DNA of 64,000 bases from Streptomyces decoyicus (GTDB lineage: Bacteria; Actinomycetota; Actinomycetes; Streptomycetales; Streptomycetaceae): NCBI RefSeq assembly GCF_019880305.1, contig NZ_CP082301.1:744001-808000 (forward strand), in the 5' to 3' direction. A model generated the notes under the pieces. It was not told the DNA's origin and did no database searches. It saw nothing but the letters and a program-made list of their open reading frames with translations. Below, piece by piece: positions 32,472 to 41,431 of the stretch (the first letter of the stretch is position 1; every line of letters begins with the position of its first letter). The position numbers and the translations under genes were made by a program.

Positions 32472-33911
32472 GTGCGCCATCGCTTGGCGGAGCAGGCAGA
32501 GGAGGCCGCCCCGGGCGGCACCTTCTCCCACCGGGACCGGGCAGTGATCTGTGCTGCCGCGCTGTCCATGCTCATCGTGCAGATGGACTGGTTCGCGCTC
32601 GACCTGATGCTCCCGGTCATCGCCCGGGATTTCGGCACCACGTCGACCGATCTCCAATGGCTGGTCAGCGGCTACATGGTGGCCATCGGCGCATTGATGA
32701 TCGTCGGTGGCCGGGCCGCCGATCTGCACGGGCGGCGACGGGTCATCGTGATCGGACTGATGGTGTTCGCCACCCTGTCCGTGGTGTGCAGCGCCGCACA
32801 GAACGCGCCCTGGCTCATTGCCGCCCGGATCGTGCAGGGCATCGGCGCGGCCTTGATCTTTCCCGTTTCCGTGGCGGTGGTGAGCAGTTACTTCCGCGAC
32901 GACCGGCAGGGGCGGGCGGTCAGTACGGTGCTGGCGTTCAGCGCCGTCGGCACCGCGCTGGGGCCGTTCGTGGGCGGTGTCTTCGCCGAACACGTCAGCT
33001 GGCGTGCGGTGTTCCTGCTGAATGTGCCGGTGTGTCTGGCCGCCGCGCTGCTGGTGCTGCGCTTTGTCCCCGAGACCCGCGACGAGCAGGCGACCCGCCG
33101 TCTCGACCTGCCCGGCGCGGCGACCGTGGCCCTCGGCCTCAGCTGCCTGATGCTCGCGGTCGACCAGGGACAGGGCTGGGGGTGGGCCTCCGCGCCCACC
33201 CTGGCCGCCGTCGCGGTCGGGATCGCCTCCCTCGTACTGTTCGTGGCGCTGGAACGGCGCACGCCGGAGCCGTTGATCGATTTGTCGCTCTTCCGCAATG
33301 TGAAGTTCGACGTGATCACCCTCGCGGGTTCGCTCTCCAATGTGGTCTATTGCCTGATCGCGGTGCTCTCGGCGCTCTATCTGCAACAGGCGCGGGGGCT
33401 GTCGCCGTTCCACGCCGGGGTGGTCTTCCTGGCGCTGTCCTGCGGGGTCGGCGCGGCCAGCTACGGTGCCGGACGACTGGCCCTGCGGTGGCGTGCCGAG
33501 CGGTTGATGGCCTGCGGCATGCTCACCAGCGGTGCGGGGCTGCTGTTGCTGACCTGGGTGCGGCCCTTGGGCTGGTACGCGGTGGTCTTCGCGCTCTGCG
33601 GGGTGGGCATCGGGCTGGGGTGGGCGCTGACGAACGTGGCCACCCAGGCGCATGTCCCTGCGGAGCGGACGGGTGCGGCGTCGGGGCTGGTGCTGACCGC
33701 GCTGGTGCTGTTCGGTGCGGTGAGCGTGACCGTCGCGACGACGGTGCTGGAGGTCATCAGCGGCTCCCCGTCGACCGCGGCCGCCGACGGGCCCGCCATC
33801 GAGTCCGTCCTGCGCGGCACGTCCGTGCTGGCGTTCCTCGGCGCCTTCGGTCTGCTCGCGGTCAGCGCGCCGCGGCGGCGTGCACACGGTGGTGCCACGG
33901 TCTCCGGCTGA
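32472..33911 (+). CDS. MFS transporter, DHA2-type drug exporter
   Basis: A 479-residue proton-driven efflux protein of the DHA2 major facilitator group. Motifs: MDWFALDLMLPVIARDFGT in TM1, LQWLVSGYMVAIGALMIVGG, ADLHGRRR after TM2, and motif C-like GTALGPFVGGVFAEHVSWRA. The number of hydrophobic segments fits 14 helices. The GTG at 32472 is preceded by GGAG at five bases; the open frame continues far upstream without homology. AACCAA/TTGGTT arms (32417-32446) upstream may bind a regulator. No TetR/MarR gene is adjacent. Confidence 0.85.
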   Translation: MRHRLAEQAEEAAPGGTFSHRDRAVICAAALSMLIVQMDWFALDLMLPVIARDFGTTSTDLQWLVSGYMVAIGALMIVGGRAADLHGRRRVIVIGLMVFATLSVVCSAAQNAPWLIAARIVQGIGAALIFPVSVAVVSSYFRDDRQGRAVSTVLAFSAVGTALGPFVGGVFAEHVSWRAVFLLNVPVCLAAALLVLRFVPETRDEQATRRLDLPGAATVALGLSCLMLAVDQGQGWGWASAPTLAAVAVGIASLVLFVALERRTPEPLIDLSLFRNVKFDVITLAGSLSNVVYCLIAVLSALYLQQARGLSPFHAGVVFLALSCGVGAASYGAGRLALRWRAERLMACGMLTSGAGLLLLTWVRPLGWYAVVFALCGVGIGLGWALTNVATQAHVPAERTGAASGLVLTALVLFGAVSVTVATTVLEVISGSPSTAAADGPAIESVLRGTSVLAFLGAFGLLAVSAPRRRAHGGATVSG

Positions 33912-33912
33912 A

Positions 33913-33942
33913 GGGCGCCGTGGAGGGCCGCTGGCGGCGCCC
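33913..33942. terminator. Hairpin between convergent MFS and SDR genes
   Basis: GGGCGCCG (33913-33920) pairs with CGGCGCCC (33935-33942) just after the exporter stop, with 24 bases left before the SDR stop. Confidence 0.45.
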
Positions 33943-33966
33943 GGTCCGGGGCCGTGATGCCGTGCG

Positions 33967-34884
33967 TCACCGCGTGCCGTACACCGGCTGTGGGGTCCCG
34001 GCCGCTGCCAGCAGTTCGCGGGCGGCCTCGCCCGCCTCGGCCGGTGTCCAGCGACTCTTCCGGTCCGCGGTGGGGCCGGGGCGCCACCCCTCCATCACGG
34101 TGATCCGGCCCGCCTCGGCCTCGAAGACCCGGCCGGTGACCCCGGCGCTGTCGGCCGAGGCCAGCCAGACCACCAGCGGGGAGACGTTCTCCGGGGCCAT
34201 CGCGTCGAACTCCCCCTCGGCGGGCGCCGCCATCGTCCCGGCGAAGGTCCGCTCGGTCATACGGGTACGGGCCGCCGGTGCGAGGGCGTTGACCTGGACG
34301 CCGTAGCGGGCCAGTTCGGCGGCGGCGACGAGGGTGAGGCCGAGGATGCCGGCCTTGGCGGCGGAGTAGTTGCCCTGGCCGACGCTGCCGAGCAGACCGG
34401 CGCCCGAACTGGTGTTGATGATCCGGGCGTCGGGCCTGCGGCCGGCCTTGGCCTCGGCCCGCCAGTGCGCCGCGGCGTGCCGCAGTGGCAGGAAGTGGCC
34501 CTTGAGGTGAACCCGGATGACGGCGTCCCAGTCGTCCTCGTCGAGGTTGACCAGCATCCGGTCGCGCAGGAAGCCGGCGTTGTTGACGAGGGTGTCGAGG
34601 CGCCCGAAGGCGTCCAGGGCGGTGGCGACGAGCGAGGCCGCGCCGTCGGTGGTGGTGATGTCGCCGGTGTGGGCGACGGCCCGGCCGCCGCGGGCCCGGA
34701 TCTCGTCGGCGACCTGCTGGGCCGGACCGGCCGAGGAGCCGGCTCCGTCGGGAGCCACCCCGAGGTCGTTCACCACGACCTGGGCGCCTTCGGCGGCGAG
34801 GGCCAGGGCGTGGGCGCGGCCGAGGCCACGGCCGGCTCCGGTGAGGGCGGCCACGCGTCCCGTGCAGATCCCCGTGCCGGTCAT
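33967..34884 (-). CDS. SDR oxidoreductase, Rv3548c-like
   Basis: A 305-residue short-chain dehydrogenase. The cofactor glycine motif is TGAGRGLGRAHA, NNAG at LVNNAGFLRDR, and the catalytic Ser/Tyr/Lys are in INTSSGAGL and GNYSAAKAG. The extra length and VVVNDLGVAPDGAGSS insert match the multifunctional-enzyme-2-like SDR group, including Rv3548c (304 aa). It lies 24 bases downstream of another SDR in a leftward pair, the same arrangement as Rv3549c-Rv3548c in the mycobacterial steroid ring C/D locus. Inferred role: redox step on a ring-opened CoA thioester. Confidence 0.8.
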   Translation of the reverse strand: MTGTGICTGRVAALTGAGRGLGRAHALALAAEGAQVVVNDLGVAPDGAGSSAGPAQQVADEIRARGGRAVAHTGDITTTDGAASLVATALDAFGRLDTLVNNAGFLRDRMLVNLDEDDWDAVIRVHLKGHFLPLRHAAAHWRAEAKAGRRPDARIINTSSGAGLLGSVGQGNYSAAKAGILGLTLVAAAELARYGVQVNALAPAARTRMTERTFAGTMAAPAEGEFDAMAPENVSPLVVWLASADSAGVTGRVFEAEAGRITVMEGWRPGPTADRKSRWTPAEAGEAARELLAAAGTPQPVYGTR

Positions 34885-34908
34885 GTCCGTGCTCCTTTTC
34901 CGGTCATG

Positions 34909-35715
34909 TCAGATGTCCTTCGTGGCGTCGGGCGCGGTGGGGTGGTTGACGGTGGCGGCGTCGAGGAAGGCGGGGCGCTCCCCTCCGCCGTGGACGAGCA
35001 GACTCGCGCCGGTGAGATACGCGGCGCGGTCGGAGGCGAGGAAGACGCAGGCGTCGCCGATCTCGGCGGGTTCGGCGAGCCGGCCGAGCGGGACGGTGGC
35101 GCCGACGGCGGCGATACCCGCCTCGTCGCCGTAGTGCAGGGCGGCGAGTTCGGTGCGCACCATGCCGAGGACGAGGGTGTTGACCCGTACCTCCGGGGCC
35201 CATTCGACGGCCATGGAGCGGGCGAGGTGGTCCAGACCGGCCTTGGCGGCGCCGTAGGCGGCGGTGCCGGGCGAGGGGCGGGTGCCGCTGACGCTGCCGA
35301 TCATGATGACCGAACCGCCGCCCGGCCGGTCCCGCATCACCTCGTAGGCGGCGAGCGAGGCGGTCAGCGGCGCGAGGAGGTTGAGTGCGACGACCCGGGC
35401 GTGCCGCGCGGCGTCCGCCTCCCCCAGCAGCCGGTACGGCGTGCCGCCTGCGTTGTTGACGAGGCAGTCCAAGCGGCCGTAGTCGGCGGCGAGTCGGGCG
35501 AAGAAGGCGGGTACGGCGGCCGCGTCGCGCAGGTCGAGGGCGCGGAAGTACGCCTGGCGGCCGGCCGCCGTGACCGGGGTGTCCGGTGGTCGTCGTGCGC
35601 AGACCACGACCTCCGCACCGGCCTGGAGGAAGGCGCGGGCGATGCCGGCGCCGACGCCCCGGGTGCCGCCGGTGACGACGGCCAGCCGCCCGGACAGATC
35701 GAGAGCCAGGCTCAA
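34909..35715 (-). CDS. SDR oxidoreductase, Rv3549c-like
   Basis: A 268-residue short-chain dehydrogenase with TGGTRGVGAGIA, LVNNAGG, IMIGSVSGTRPS and the catalytic AYGAAKAG. The start is an unusual TTG at 35715, supported by GGAGGGG seven bases before it and by the protein beginning at the normal family position. It is divergent from EchA20 with a KstR2-like box between them, and cotranscribed with the next SDR. Order and sizes match Rv3549c in the cholesterol HIP-degradation cluster. Confidence 0.8.
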   Translation of the reverse strand: MSLALDLSGRLAVVTGGTRGVGAGIARAFLQAGAEVVVCARRPPDTPVTAAGRQAYFRALDLRDAAAVPAFFARLAADYGRLDCLVNNAGGTPYRLLGEADAARHARVVALNLLAPLTASLAAYEVMRDRPGGGSVIMIGSVSGTRPSPGTAAYGAAKAGLDHLARSMAVEWAPEVRVNTLVLGMVRTELAALHYGDEAGIAAVGATVPLGRLAEPAEIGDACVFLASDRAAYLTGASLLVHGGGERPAFLDAATVNHPTAPDATKDI

Positions 35716-35756
35716 CGGGCACCCCTCCCGCAGCGCGGCATCCGCTGCTAACTTCG

Positions 35757-35786
35757 CTACCTAACAAACGCTTGGTGGAAAGGTAG
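35757..35786. promoter_or_regulatory. KstR2-like operator with flanking CTACCT/AGGTAG repeat
   Basis: AACAAACGCTTGGT (35763-35776) fits the KstR2 pattern AnCAAGnnCTTGnT with one mismatch. It is enclosed by the perfect outer arms CTACCT (35757-35762) and AGGTAG (35781-35786). The site lies between the divergent SDR and echA20 starts and resembles the box at 41403-41416. Confidence 0.65.
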
Positions 35787-35797
35787 CTGATCTGCTC

Positions 35798-36571
35798 ATG
35801 GGTGTCTCCACCTCCGAGCCGGACCAGGGCATCGCCGTCATCACCGCCGACTTCCCTCCGGTCAACGCCCTTCCCGTACAGGGCTGGTACGACCTCGCCG
35901 CGGCCGTGCGCGCGGCCGGCCGTGACCCCGCCGTCCGCTGCGTCGTGCTGACCGCGGAGGGCCGCGGCTTCAACGCGGGGGTCGACATCAAGGAGATGCA
36001 GCGGGACACCGCAGCCGGCGGGCACGGTGCCCTGATCGGCGCCAACCGCGGCTGTGCCGAGGCGTTTTCGGCGGTCTACGAGTGCGAGGTCCCCGTCGTC
36101 GCGGCGGTGCACGGCTTCTGTCTGGGCGGTGGCATCGGCCTCGTCGGGAACGCGGATGCCATCGTGGCCAGCGACGACGCCACCTTCGGGCTTCCGGAGC
36201 TGGACCGCGGCGCGCTCGGCGCGGCCACCCATCTGGCCCGGCTCGTCCCGCAGCACCTGATGCGCGCGCTCTACTACACCTCACGGACCGCCACCGCCGC
36301 CGAACTCCAGGCACACGGTTCCGTCTGGAAGGTCGTCCCGCGCGCCGAACTGCGCGATGCGGCACGGGACTTGGCGCACGAGATCGCACAGAAGGACGGC
36401 TTTCTCCTCCGTCTGGCCAAGGCCGCCCTCAACGGCATCGACCCCGTCGACGTACGGCGCAGCTACCGCTTCGAGCAGGGCTTCACCTTCGAGGCGAACC
36501 TCAGCGGAGTCGCCGACCGCGTCCGCGACACCTTCGGTGCGCCGGGCGGCACACCGACGAAAGGGGCCTGA
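35798..36571 (+). CDS. echA20: EchA20-like crotonase (HIEC-CoA ring hydrolase)
   Basis: A 257-residue crotonase-fold enzyme. Oxyanion-hole motifs are FNAGVDIKEMQ and HGFCLGGGIGLVGNADAI. EchA20 in mycobacteria hydrolyses the HIEC-CoA intermediate, opening steroid ring D. This assignment rests on size, the strict gene order echA20-ipdA-ipdB-ipdC, and the KstR2-like box upstream. The ribosome-binding site is weak. The stop is followed three bases later by the ipdA start, so the genes form one operon. Confidence 0.82.
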   Translation: MGVSTSEPDQGIAVITADFPPVNALPVQGWYDLAAAVRAAGRDPAVRCVVLTAEGRGFNAGVDIKEMQRDTAAGGHGALIGANRGCAEAFSAVYECEVPVVAAVHGFCLGGGIGLVGNADAIVASDDATFGLPELDRGALGAATHLARLVPQHLMRALYYTSRTATAAELQAHGSVWKVVPRAELRDAARDLAHEIAQKDGFLLRLAKAALNGIDPVDVRRSYRFEQGFTFEANLSGVADRVRDTFGAPGGTPTKGA

Positions 36572-36574
36572 CCC

Positions 36575-37414
36575 GTGACCGACAAGACCATGACGCCCGA
36601 GGACGTCGTCTCCCGGCTGCGCAGCGGTATGACCCTCGGCATCGGCGGCTGGGGTTCCCGCCGGAAGCCGATGGCGCTGGTGCGGGCGCTGCTCCGCTCC
36701 GATGTCACCGATCTGACCGTGGTCTCGTACGGCGGCCCCGATGTCGGTCTGCTCGCCGCCGCGGGCAGGATCCGCAGGCTCGTCGCGGCGTTCGCGACCC
36801 TCGACTCGATCCCCCTCGAACCGCATTTCCGCGCGGCCCGTCAGCGCGGCGCGTTCGAGCTGACGGAGATCGACGAGGCGATGTTCATGTGGGGCCTGCA
36901 CGCCGCCGCCAACCGGCTGCCGTTCCTGCCCGTACGGTCCGGCCTCGGCTCGGACGTGATGCGCGTCAACCCCGCTCTGAAGACCGTCACGTCGCCCTAC
37001 GAGGACGGCGAGACCTTCGTCGCGATGCCGGCCCTGCGCATGGACGCGGCGCTGGTCCACCTCCACCGTGCCGACCGGCGCGGAAACGGCCAGTACCTCG
37101 GCCCCGACCCGTACTTCGACGACCTGTTCTGCGAGGCCGCGGACGAGGCATATGTCTCCTGCGAGCGGCTCGTGGACGGCTTCGTCGGGGCCGTCCCGCA
37201 GACCCTCCTGGTCAAGCGGCACGCGGTCACCGGCGTCGTCGAGACCCCGAACGGCGCGCACTTCACCTCCTGCGTCCCGGACTACGGCCGCGACGAGCCC
37301 TTCCAGAAGCTCTATGCGACCACGCCTTGGCCGCAGTTCGCCGAGCGGTTCCTGTCCGGGGACGAGAAGGCCTACCAGTCCGCAGTCCAGACCTGGCACG
37401 AGGAGCAGCAGTGA
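36575..37414 (+). CDS. ipdA: CoA-transferase-fold hydrolase subunit alpha (IpdA)
   Basis: A 279-residue alpha subunit of the IpdAB heterotetramer. It has a class I CoA-transferase fold but acts as a hydrolase that opens steroid ring C (COCHEA-CoA hydrolase) in mycobacteria and rhodococci. The N-terminal MTPEDVVSRLRSGMTLGIGG and VVSYGGPDVGLL are the usual nucleotide/CoA-fold motifs. The GTG start overlaps nothing but lies three bases after echA20. Its stop overlaps ipdB by four bases, typical for obligate subunits. Confidence 0.85.
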   Translation: MTDKTMTPEDVVSRLRSGMTLGIGGWGSRRKPMALVRALLRSDVTDLTVVSYGGPDVGLLAAAGRIRRLVAAFATLDSIPLEPHFRAARQRGAFELTEIDEAMFMWGLHAAANRLPFLPVRSGLGSDVMRVNPALKTVTSPYEDGETFVAMPALRMDAALVHLHRADRRGNGQYLGPDPYFDDLFCEAADEAYVSCERLVDGFVGAVPQTLLVKRHAVTGVVETPNGAHFTSCVPDYGRDEPFQKLYATTPWPQFAERFLSGDEKAYQSAVQTWHEEQQ

Positions 37415-38157
37415 GCGCCACCACCACGACGACCCGTGCCGAGTACTGCGCGATCGCCTGCGCCGACGCCTGGCGCGACAACGGCGAGGTGCTCGCGAGC
37501 CCGATGGGCCTGATCCCGTCGATCGGCGCCCGGCTCGCCCAGCGCACCTTCTCCCCCGATCTGCTCCTCACCGACGGTGAGGCGATGATCGTCTGCCTCG
37601 ACGGGGCGGCCGAGGGCTGGCTGCCCTACCGTCAGCACCTCACCATGGTCTCCGGCGGCCGGCGCCATGTGATGATGGGCGCAAGCCAGCTCGACCGCTT
37701 CGGCAACCAGAACATCTCCTGCATCGGCGACTGGCAGCGGCCCGCCCGCCAGCTCCTCGGCGTCCGCGGCGCACCGGTCAACACCCTCAACAATCCGGTG
37801 AGTTACTGGGTGCCGACGCACTCGAAGCGGGTCTTCGTCGAGAAGGTCGACATGATCAGCGGGGTCGGGTACGACAGCGCGGCCGCCGCCGGACCGTCCG
37901 CGACCCGCTACCACCGCATTCCCCGTGTCGTCTCCGACCTCGGCGTCTTCGACTTCGCGACCCCCAACCGCACCATGCGCCTGGCCTCCGTACATCCCGG
38001 AGTCACGGTCGAGGAGGTCCAGGAGGCCACCGGGTTCGCGCTGGCGCTGCCCGACGAGGTGCCCCCCACCCGGGAGCCCACTCCGACCGAACTGCGGCTG
38101 ATCCGTACGGTCCTCGACCCGGAGGGGCGGCGCGACCGCGAGGTGCCGACGCCATGA
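37411..38157 (+). CDS. ipdB: CoA-transferase-fold hydrolase subunit beta (IpdB)
   Basis: A 248-residue beta subunit partnering IpdA. Features are LLTDGEAMIVC near the N-terminus, RHVMMGASQLDRFGNQNISC as in the family, and PNRTMRLASVHPGVTVEEVQ close to the end. The GTG start is inside the ipdA stop (GTGA) and its own stop overlaps ipdC (ATGA), so the three proteins are translationally coupled. The pairing with IpdA and the neighbours makes a generic CoA transferase less likely. Confidence 0.85.
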   Translation: MSATTTTTRAEYCAIACADAWRDNGEVLASPMGLIPSIGARLAQRTFSPDLLLTDGEAMIVCLDGAAEGWLPYRQHLTMVSGGRRHVMMGASQLDRFGNQNISCIGDWQRPARQLLGVRGAPVNTLNNPVSYWVPTHSKRVFVEKVDMISGVGYDSAAAAGPSATRYHRIPRVVSDLGVFDFATPNRTMRLASVHPGVTVEEVQEATGFALALPDEVPPTREPTPTELRLIRTVLDPEGRRDREVPTP

Positions 38158-39221
38158 CGGACGTCCGGATCGAGACGCCGCTGACGAAGCTGGTCGGGGT
38201 GCGCCACCCCCTCGTGCAGACCGGCATGGGGTGGGTGGCGGGGCCCCGGCTGGTCTCGGCGACGGCCAACGCGGGCGCACTCGGGATTCTCGCCTCGGCC
38301 ACGATGACCGTCGGGCAACTGCGCTCGGCGGTCCGCGAGGTCGCGTCCCGTACGGATGCGCCCTTCGGGGTCAACCTGCGGGCGGACGCGGCAGACGCGG
38401 GCGAGCGGGTGCGCCTGCTGGTGGAGGAGGGCGTACGGGTCGCCTCGTTCGCCCTGGCCCCCTCGCGTGAGCTGATCGCCCGGCTGAAGGACGCGGGTGT
38501 CGTCGTCATCCCGTCCGTCGGTGCCCGCCGCCATGCCGAGAAGGTCGCCGCCTGGGGCGCGGACGCGGTCGTCGTCCAGGGCGGGGAGGGCGGCGGCCAC
38601 ACCGGGAGCGTCGCCACGAGCGTGCTGCTTCCGCAGGTCGTGGACGCGGTCGACATCCCGGTGATCGCGGCGGGCGGCTTCTTCGACGGCCGGGGCCTGG
38701 TCGCGGCGCTCGCCTACGGCGCGGCCGGTGTCGCCATGGGCACCCGCTTTCTGCTGACGTCGGACAGCACCGTGCCGCAGGCCGTGCAGGACCGCTATCT
38801 GGCGGCGGACGCCAAGGACATCACCGTCACCACCAAGGTCGACGGGCTGCCGCACCGGATGCTGCGCAGCGAGCTGGTCGAGGCGCTGGAGCGGTCCGGG
38901 CGCACCACCGCGCTGCTCCAAGCAGTCCGCCGGGCCGCATCGTTCAGGAAGCTGTCCGGCCTGAGCTGGGCACAGCTGGTCCGCGACGGCCTGGCGATGA
39001 AACACGGCAGGGAACTCTCCTGGAGCCAGGTCCTGCTGGCCGCGAACACCCCGATGCTGCTGAAGGCGTCGATGGTCGACGGCCGTACCGATCTGGGGGT
39101 GATGGCCTCCGGCCAGGTCGCCGGGGTGATCGAGGATCTGCCGTCCTGCGCGGAACTCGTCGACCGGATCATGGCCGAGGCGCGCGCGACACTGGCCGCG
39201 CTGCCGGTCACGCAATCCTGA
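38154..39221 (+). CDS. ipdC: NMO/2-nitropropane-dioxygenase-like flavoprotein (IpdC)
   Basis: A 355-residue FMN TIM-barrel protein, the same length as Rv3553. The family motifs VGVRHPLVQTGMGWVAGPRL, VVQGGEGGGHTGS and VIAAGGFFDGRG, GVAMGTRF are present. In steroid degraders IpdC participates in desaturation of the ring C/D CoA thioester before hydrolysis by EchA20. It ends eight bases before the converging thiolase gene. Confidence 0.82.
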   Translation: MTDVRIETPLTKLVGVRHPLVQTGMGWVAGPRLVSATANAGALGILASATMTVGQLRSAVREVASRTDAPFGVNLRADAADAGERVRLLVEEGVRVASFALAPSRELIARLKDAGVVVIPSVGARRHAEKVAAWGADAVVVQGGEGGGHTGSVATSVLLPQVVDAVDIPVIAAGGFFDGRGLVAALAYGAAGVAMGTRFLLTSDSTVPQAVQDRYLAADAKDITVTTKVDGLPHRMLRSELVEALERSGRTTALLQAVRRAASFRKLSGLSWAQLVRDGLAMKHGRELSWSQVLLAANTPMLLKASMVDGRTDLGVMASGQVAGVIEDLPSCAELVDRIMAEARATLAALPVTQS

Positions 39222-39228
39222 TGCGGCG

Positions 39229-40386
39229 TCAGAGTCGCTCGATGATGGTGACGTTGGCCTGGCCGCCGCCCTCACACATGGTCTGGAGCCCGAACCGGCC
39301 GCCGGTGCGCTCCAGTTCGTGCAGCAGCGTCGTCATCAGCCGGACGCCGGTCGCGCCGAGCGGATGGCCGAGGGCGATGGCACCGCCGTTGACGTTGACC
39401 CGCTCGGGGTCGGCGCCGGTCTCCTTCAGCCAGGCCAGCACCACGGGCGCGAACGCCTCGTTGATCTCGACCAGGTCGATGGCGTCGATCGGCATGCCCG
39501 CCTTCTTCAGCGCATACGCCGTCGCCGGGATCGGGGCGGACAGCATCCGGATCGGGTCCTCGCCGCGCACCGACAGATGGTGGATACGGGCCCGCGGGGT
39601 GAGGCCGTGCTCGGCCACCGCCCGCTCGGAGGCGAGGAGCATGGCGGCCGCGCCGTCGGAGACCTGCGAGGAGACCGCCGCGGTCAGCCGGCCGCCCTCG
39701 ACGACCGGCCGCAGCCCGGCCATCTGCTCCAACGAGGTGGTGCGGCGCGGCCCTTCGTCGGCGGTGACCTCCCCGAAGGGGACGATCTCGCGGTCGAAGC
39801 GGCCCTCGTCGAGGGCGCGGACGGCCCGTTGGTGCGAGCGGAGCGCGAACTCCTCCATGTCCTCACGGGAGAGGTGCCACTTGGCGGCGATGAGTTCGGC
39901 GCCGTGGAACTGGTTGACGGGCGCCTCGCCGTAGCGGGCCCGCCAGCCCGCGGACCCGGCGAACGGGCCCTCGGTCAGCCCCAGCGGAGCGGCGGCCTGC
40001 CGGCTGGCGAAGGCGATCGGGATCTGCGACATGTTCTGCACACCGCCCGCGACGACCAGGTCCTGGGTGCCGGAGAGCACCCCCTGCGCCGCGAAGTGCA
40101 CGGCCTGCTGCGAGGAGCCGCACTGGCGGTCGACGGTGACGCCGGGCACCTCCTCGGGCAGGCCGGCGGCCAGCCAGCACGTCCGGGCGATGTCCCCGGC
40201 CTGCGGGCCCACGGTGTCCAGGCAGCCGAACACGACATCCTCGACGGCGGCCGGATCGGCCCCGCTGCGCGCCATCAGCGCCGTCAGCACATGCGCGCCC
40301 AGGTCGGCGGGGTGGACGGCCGACAGACCGCCGCCCTTCTTGCCCACCGGGGTGCGGACCGCGTCGACGATATAGGCCTCGGACAT
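39229..40386 (-). CDS. fadA6: Acetyl-CoA acetyltransferase (FadA6-like thiolase)
   Basis: A 385-residue thiolase; FadA6 (Rv3556c) has 386 residues. The nucleophilic cysteine is Cys89 in DRQCGSSQQAVHFAAQ. The catalytic His is in GGAIALGHPLGATG and the second Cys in MCEGGGQANV. It should cleave a beta-keto CoA ester formed after ring opening. The ATG at 40386 has an AAGGAG site; the frame is open upstream without homology. It is leftward, downstream of the IpdF-like SDR after a 135-base gap. Confidence 0.85.
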   Translation of the reverse strand: MSEAYIVDAVRTPVGKKGGGLSAVHPADLGAHVLTALMARSGADPAAVEDVVFGCLDTVGPQAGDIARTCWLAAGLPEEVPGVTVDRQCGSSQQAVHFAAQGVLSGTQDLVVAGGVQNMSQIPIAFASRQAAAPLGLTEGPFAGSAGWRARYGEAPVNQFHGAELIAAKWHLSREDMEEFALRSHQRAVRALDEGRFDREIVPFGEVTADEGPRRTTSLEQMAGLRPVVEGGRLTAAVSSQVSDGAAAMLLASERAVAEHGLTPRARIHHLSVRGEDPIRMLSAPIPATAYALKKAGMPIDAIDLVEINEAFAPVVLAWLKETGADPERVNVNGGAIALGHPLGATGVRLMTTLLHELERTGGRFGLQTMCEGGGQANVTIIERL

Positions 40387-40521
40387 GGTGGTCTCCTTGG
40401 TCAGATTCTGCGGAGGTTGCGGCCGGTTCCGCAAGGCGGTGCAGGGCGGCACGGTCGACGGGTTCCGGTGTGCGTCCTCCCCGGGGCGGTGCGGCACACG
40501 GCCCGTCGCACCCGTTGCGCC

Positions 40522-41304
40522 TCACGCATGCTGGGAGCTGACGGACACCGTTTCCCCGGTCATGTACGAGGCGTAGTCGCCGGCCAGGAAGACGATGACA
40601 TTGGCGACTTCCCATGGTTCGGCGTAGCGGCCGAACGCCTCCCGCTCGGTGAGCTCCGCCAGCAGCTCGGGCGTGGTCACCTTCGCCAGGTGCGGGTGCA
40701 TCGCGAGGCTGGGGGCGACCGCGTTGATCCGCACGCCGTACTCGGCGGCCTCCATGGCCGCGCACCGGGTCAGCGCCATCACCCCGGCCTTGGCCGCGGC
40801 GTAGTGGGCCTGGCCGCGCTGGGCACGCCAGCCGACCACCGAGGCATTGTTGACGATCACGCCGCCGCTGCCGGTGTCCTTCATCCGGCGCAGGGCGGCC
40901 CGGGTGCAGCGGAAGGTGCCGTTCAGGGTCACATCGAGGACCTTGGCCCACTGTGCGTCGGTCATCTCGACGAGGTCGGCGGTGCCGCCGAGCCCGGCGT
41001 TGTTGACCACGATGTCGAGGCGCCCATGGCGCTCCTCGGCGCTCGCCAGCAGGGCGTCGACCTGGTCCTCGTCGGTGACATCGCAGGGCAGGGACGCGAC
41101 CTTGGCGGCGCCGAACTCCTCCGCGAGCGCCTCGGTGGTCTCTTTCAGCCGGCGCGTATGGGCGTCGCCGAGGACGACACTGGCGCCTTCCTCCAGGAAT
41201 CTGCGGGCGGTGGCACCGCCGATGCCGGCTCCGGCGGCCGCGGTGATGACGGCGGTCCGGCCGTCGAGCAGGTGGTGGCCGGGCACGTAGGGGGGCGGTG
41301 TCAT
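40522..41304 (-). CDS. ipdF: SDR oxidoreductase, IpdF-like
   Basis: A 260-residue short-chain dehydrogenase; IpdF/Rv3559c has 262. It has the cofactor motif ITAAAGAGIGGATA, NNAG in VVNNAGLGGTAD, and catalytic IVNNASVVGW plus AHYAAAKAGV. IpdF works on the 5-oxygenated HIP intermediate in rings C/D degradation. A strong GAGGAGG site precedes the ATG. It is divergent from the acyl-CoA dehydrogenase pair with a KstR2-like box between, matching mycobacterial ipdF next to fadE30. Confidence 0.8.
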   Translation of the reverse strand: MTPPPYVPGHHLLDGRTAVITAAAGAGIGGATARRFLEEGASVVLGDAHTRRLKETTEALAEEFGAAKVASLPCDVTDEDQVDALLASAEERHGRLDIVVNNAGLGGTADLVEMTDAQWAKVLDVTLNGTFRCTRAALRRMKDTGSGGVIVNNASVVGWRAQRGQAHYAAAKAGVMALTRCAAMEAAEYGVRINAVAPSLAMHPHLAKVTTPELLAELTEREAFGRYAEPWEVANVIVFLAGDYASYMTGETVSVSSQHA

Positions 41305-41402
41305 ACGTGAGCCTCCTCTTCCCGCAGCCGGCTGCGGATCCGGTCCGAAGGCGCTCGGCGGTGGCGGAGGCCTCGACGCTGCTCGTGCCGGTACGTTAAT
41401 CT

Positions 41403-41416
41403 ACCAAACACTTGTT
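41403..41416. promoter_or_regulatory. KstR2-like operator
   Basis: ACCAAACACTTGTT fits AnCAAGnnCTTGnT with one mismatch, located between divergent ipdF-like and acyl-CoA dehydrogenase genes. In reverse complement with flanks it is CCTAACAAGTGTTTGGTAG, strongly matching the other site, CCTAACAAACGCTTGGTGG. Confidence 0.65.
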
Positions 41417-41431
41417 AGGGAAGGAGGGCGG

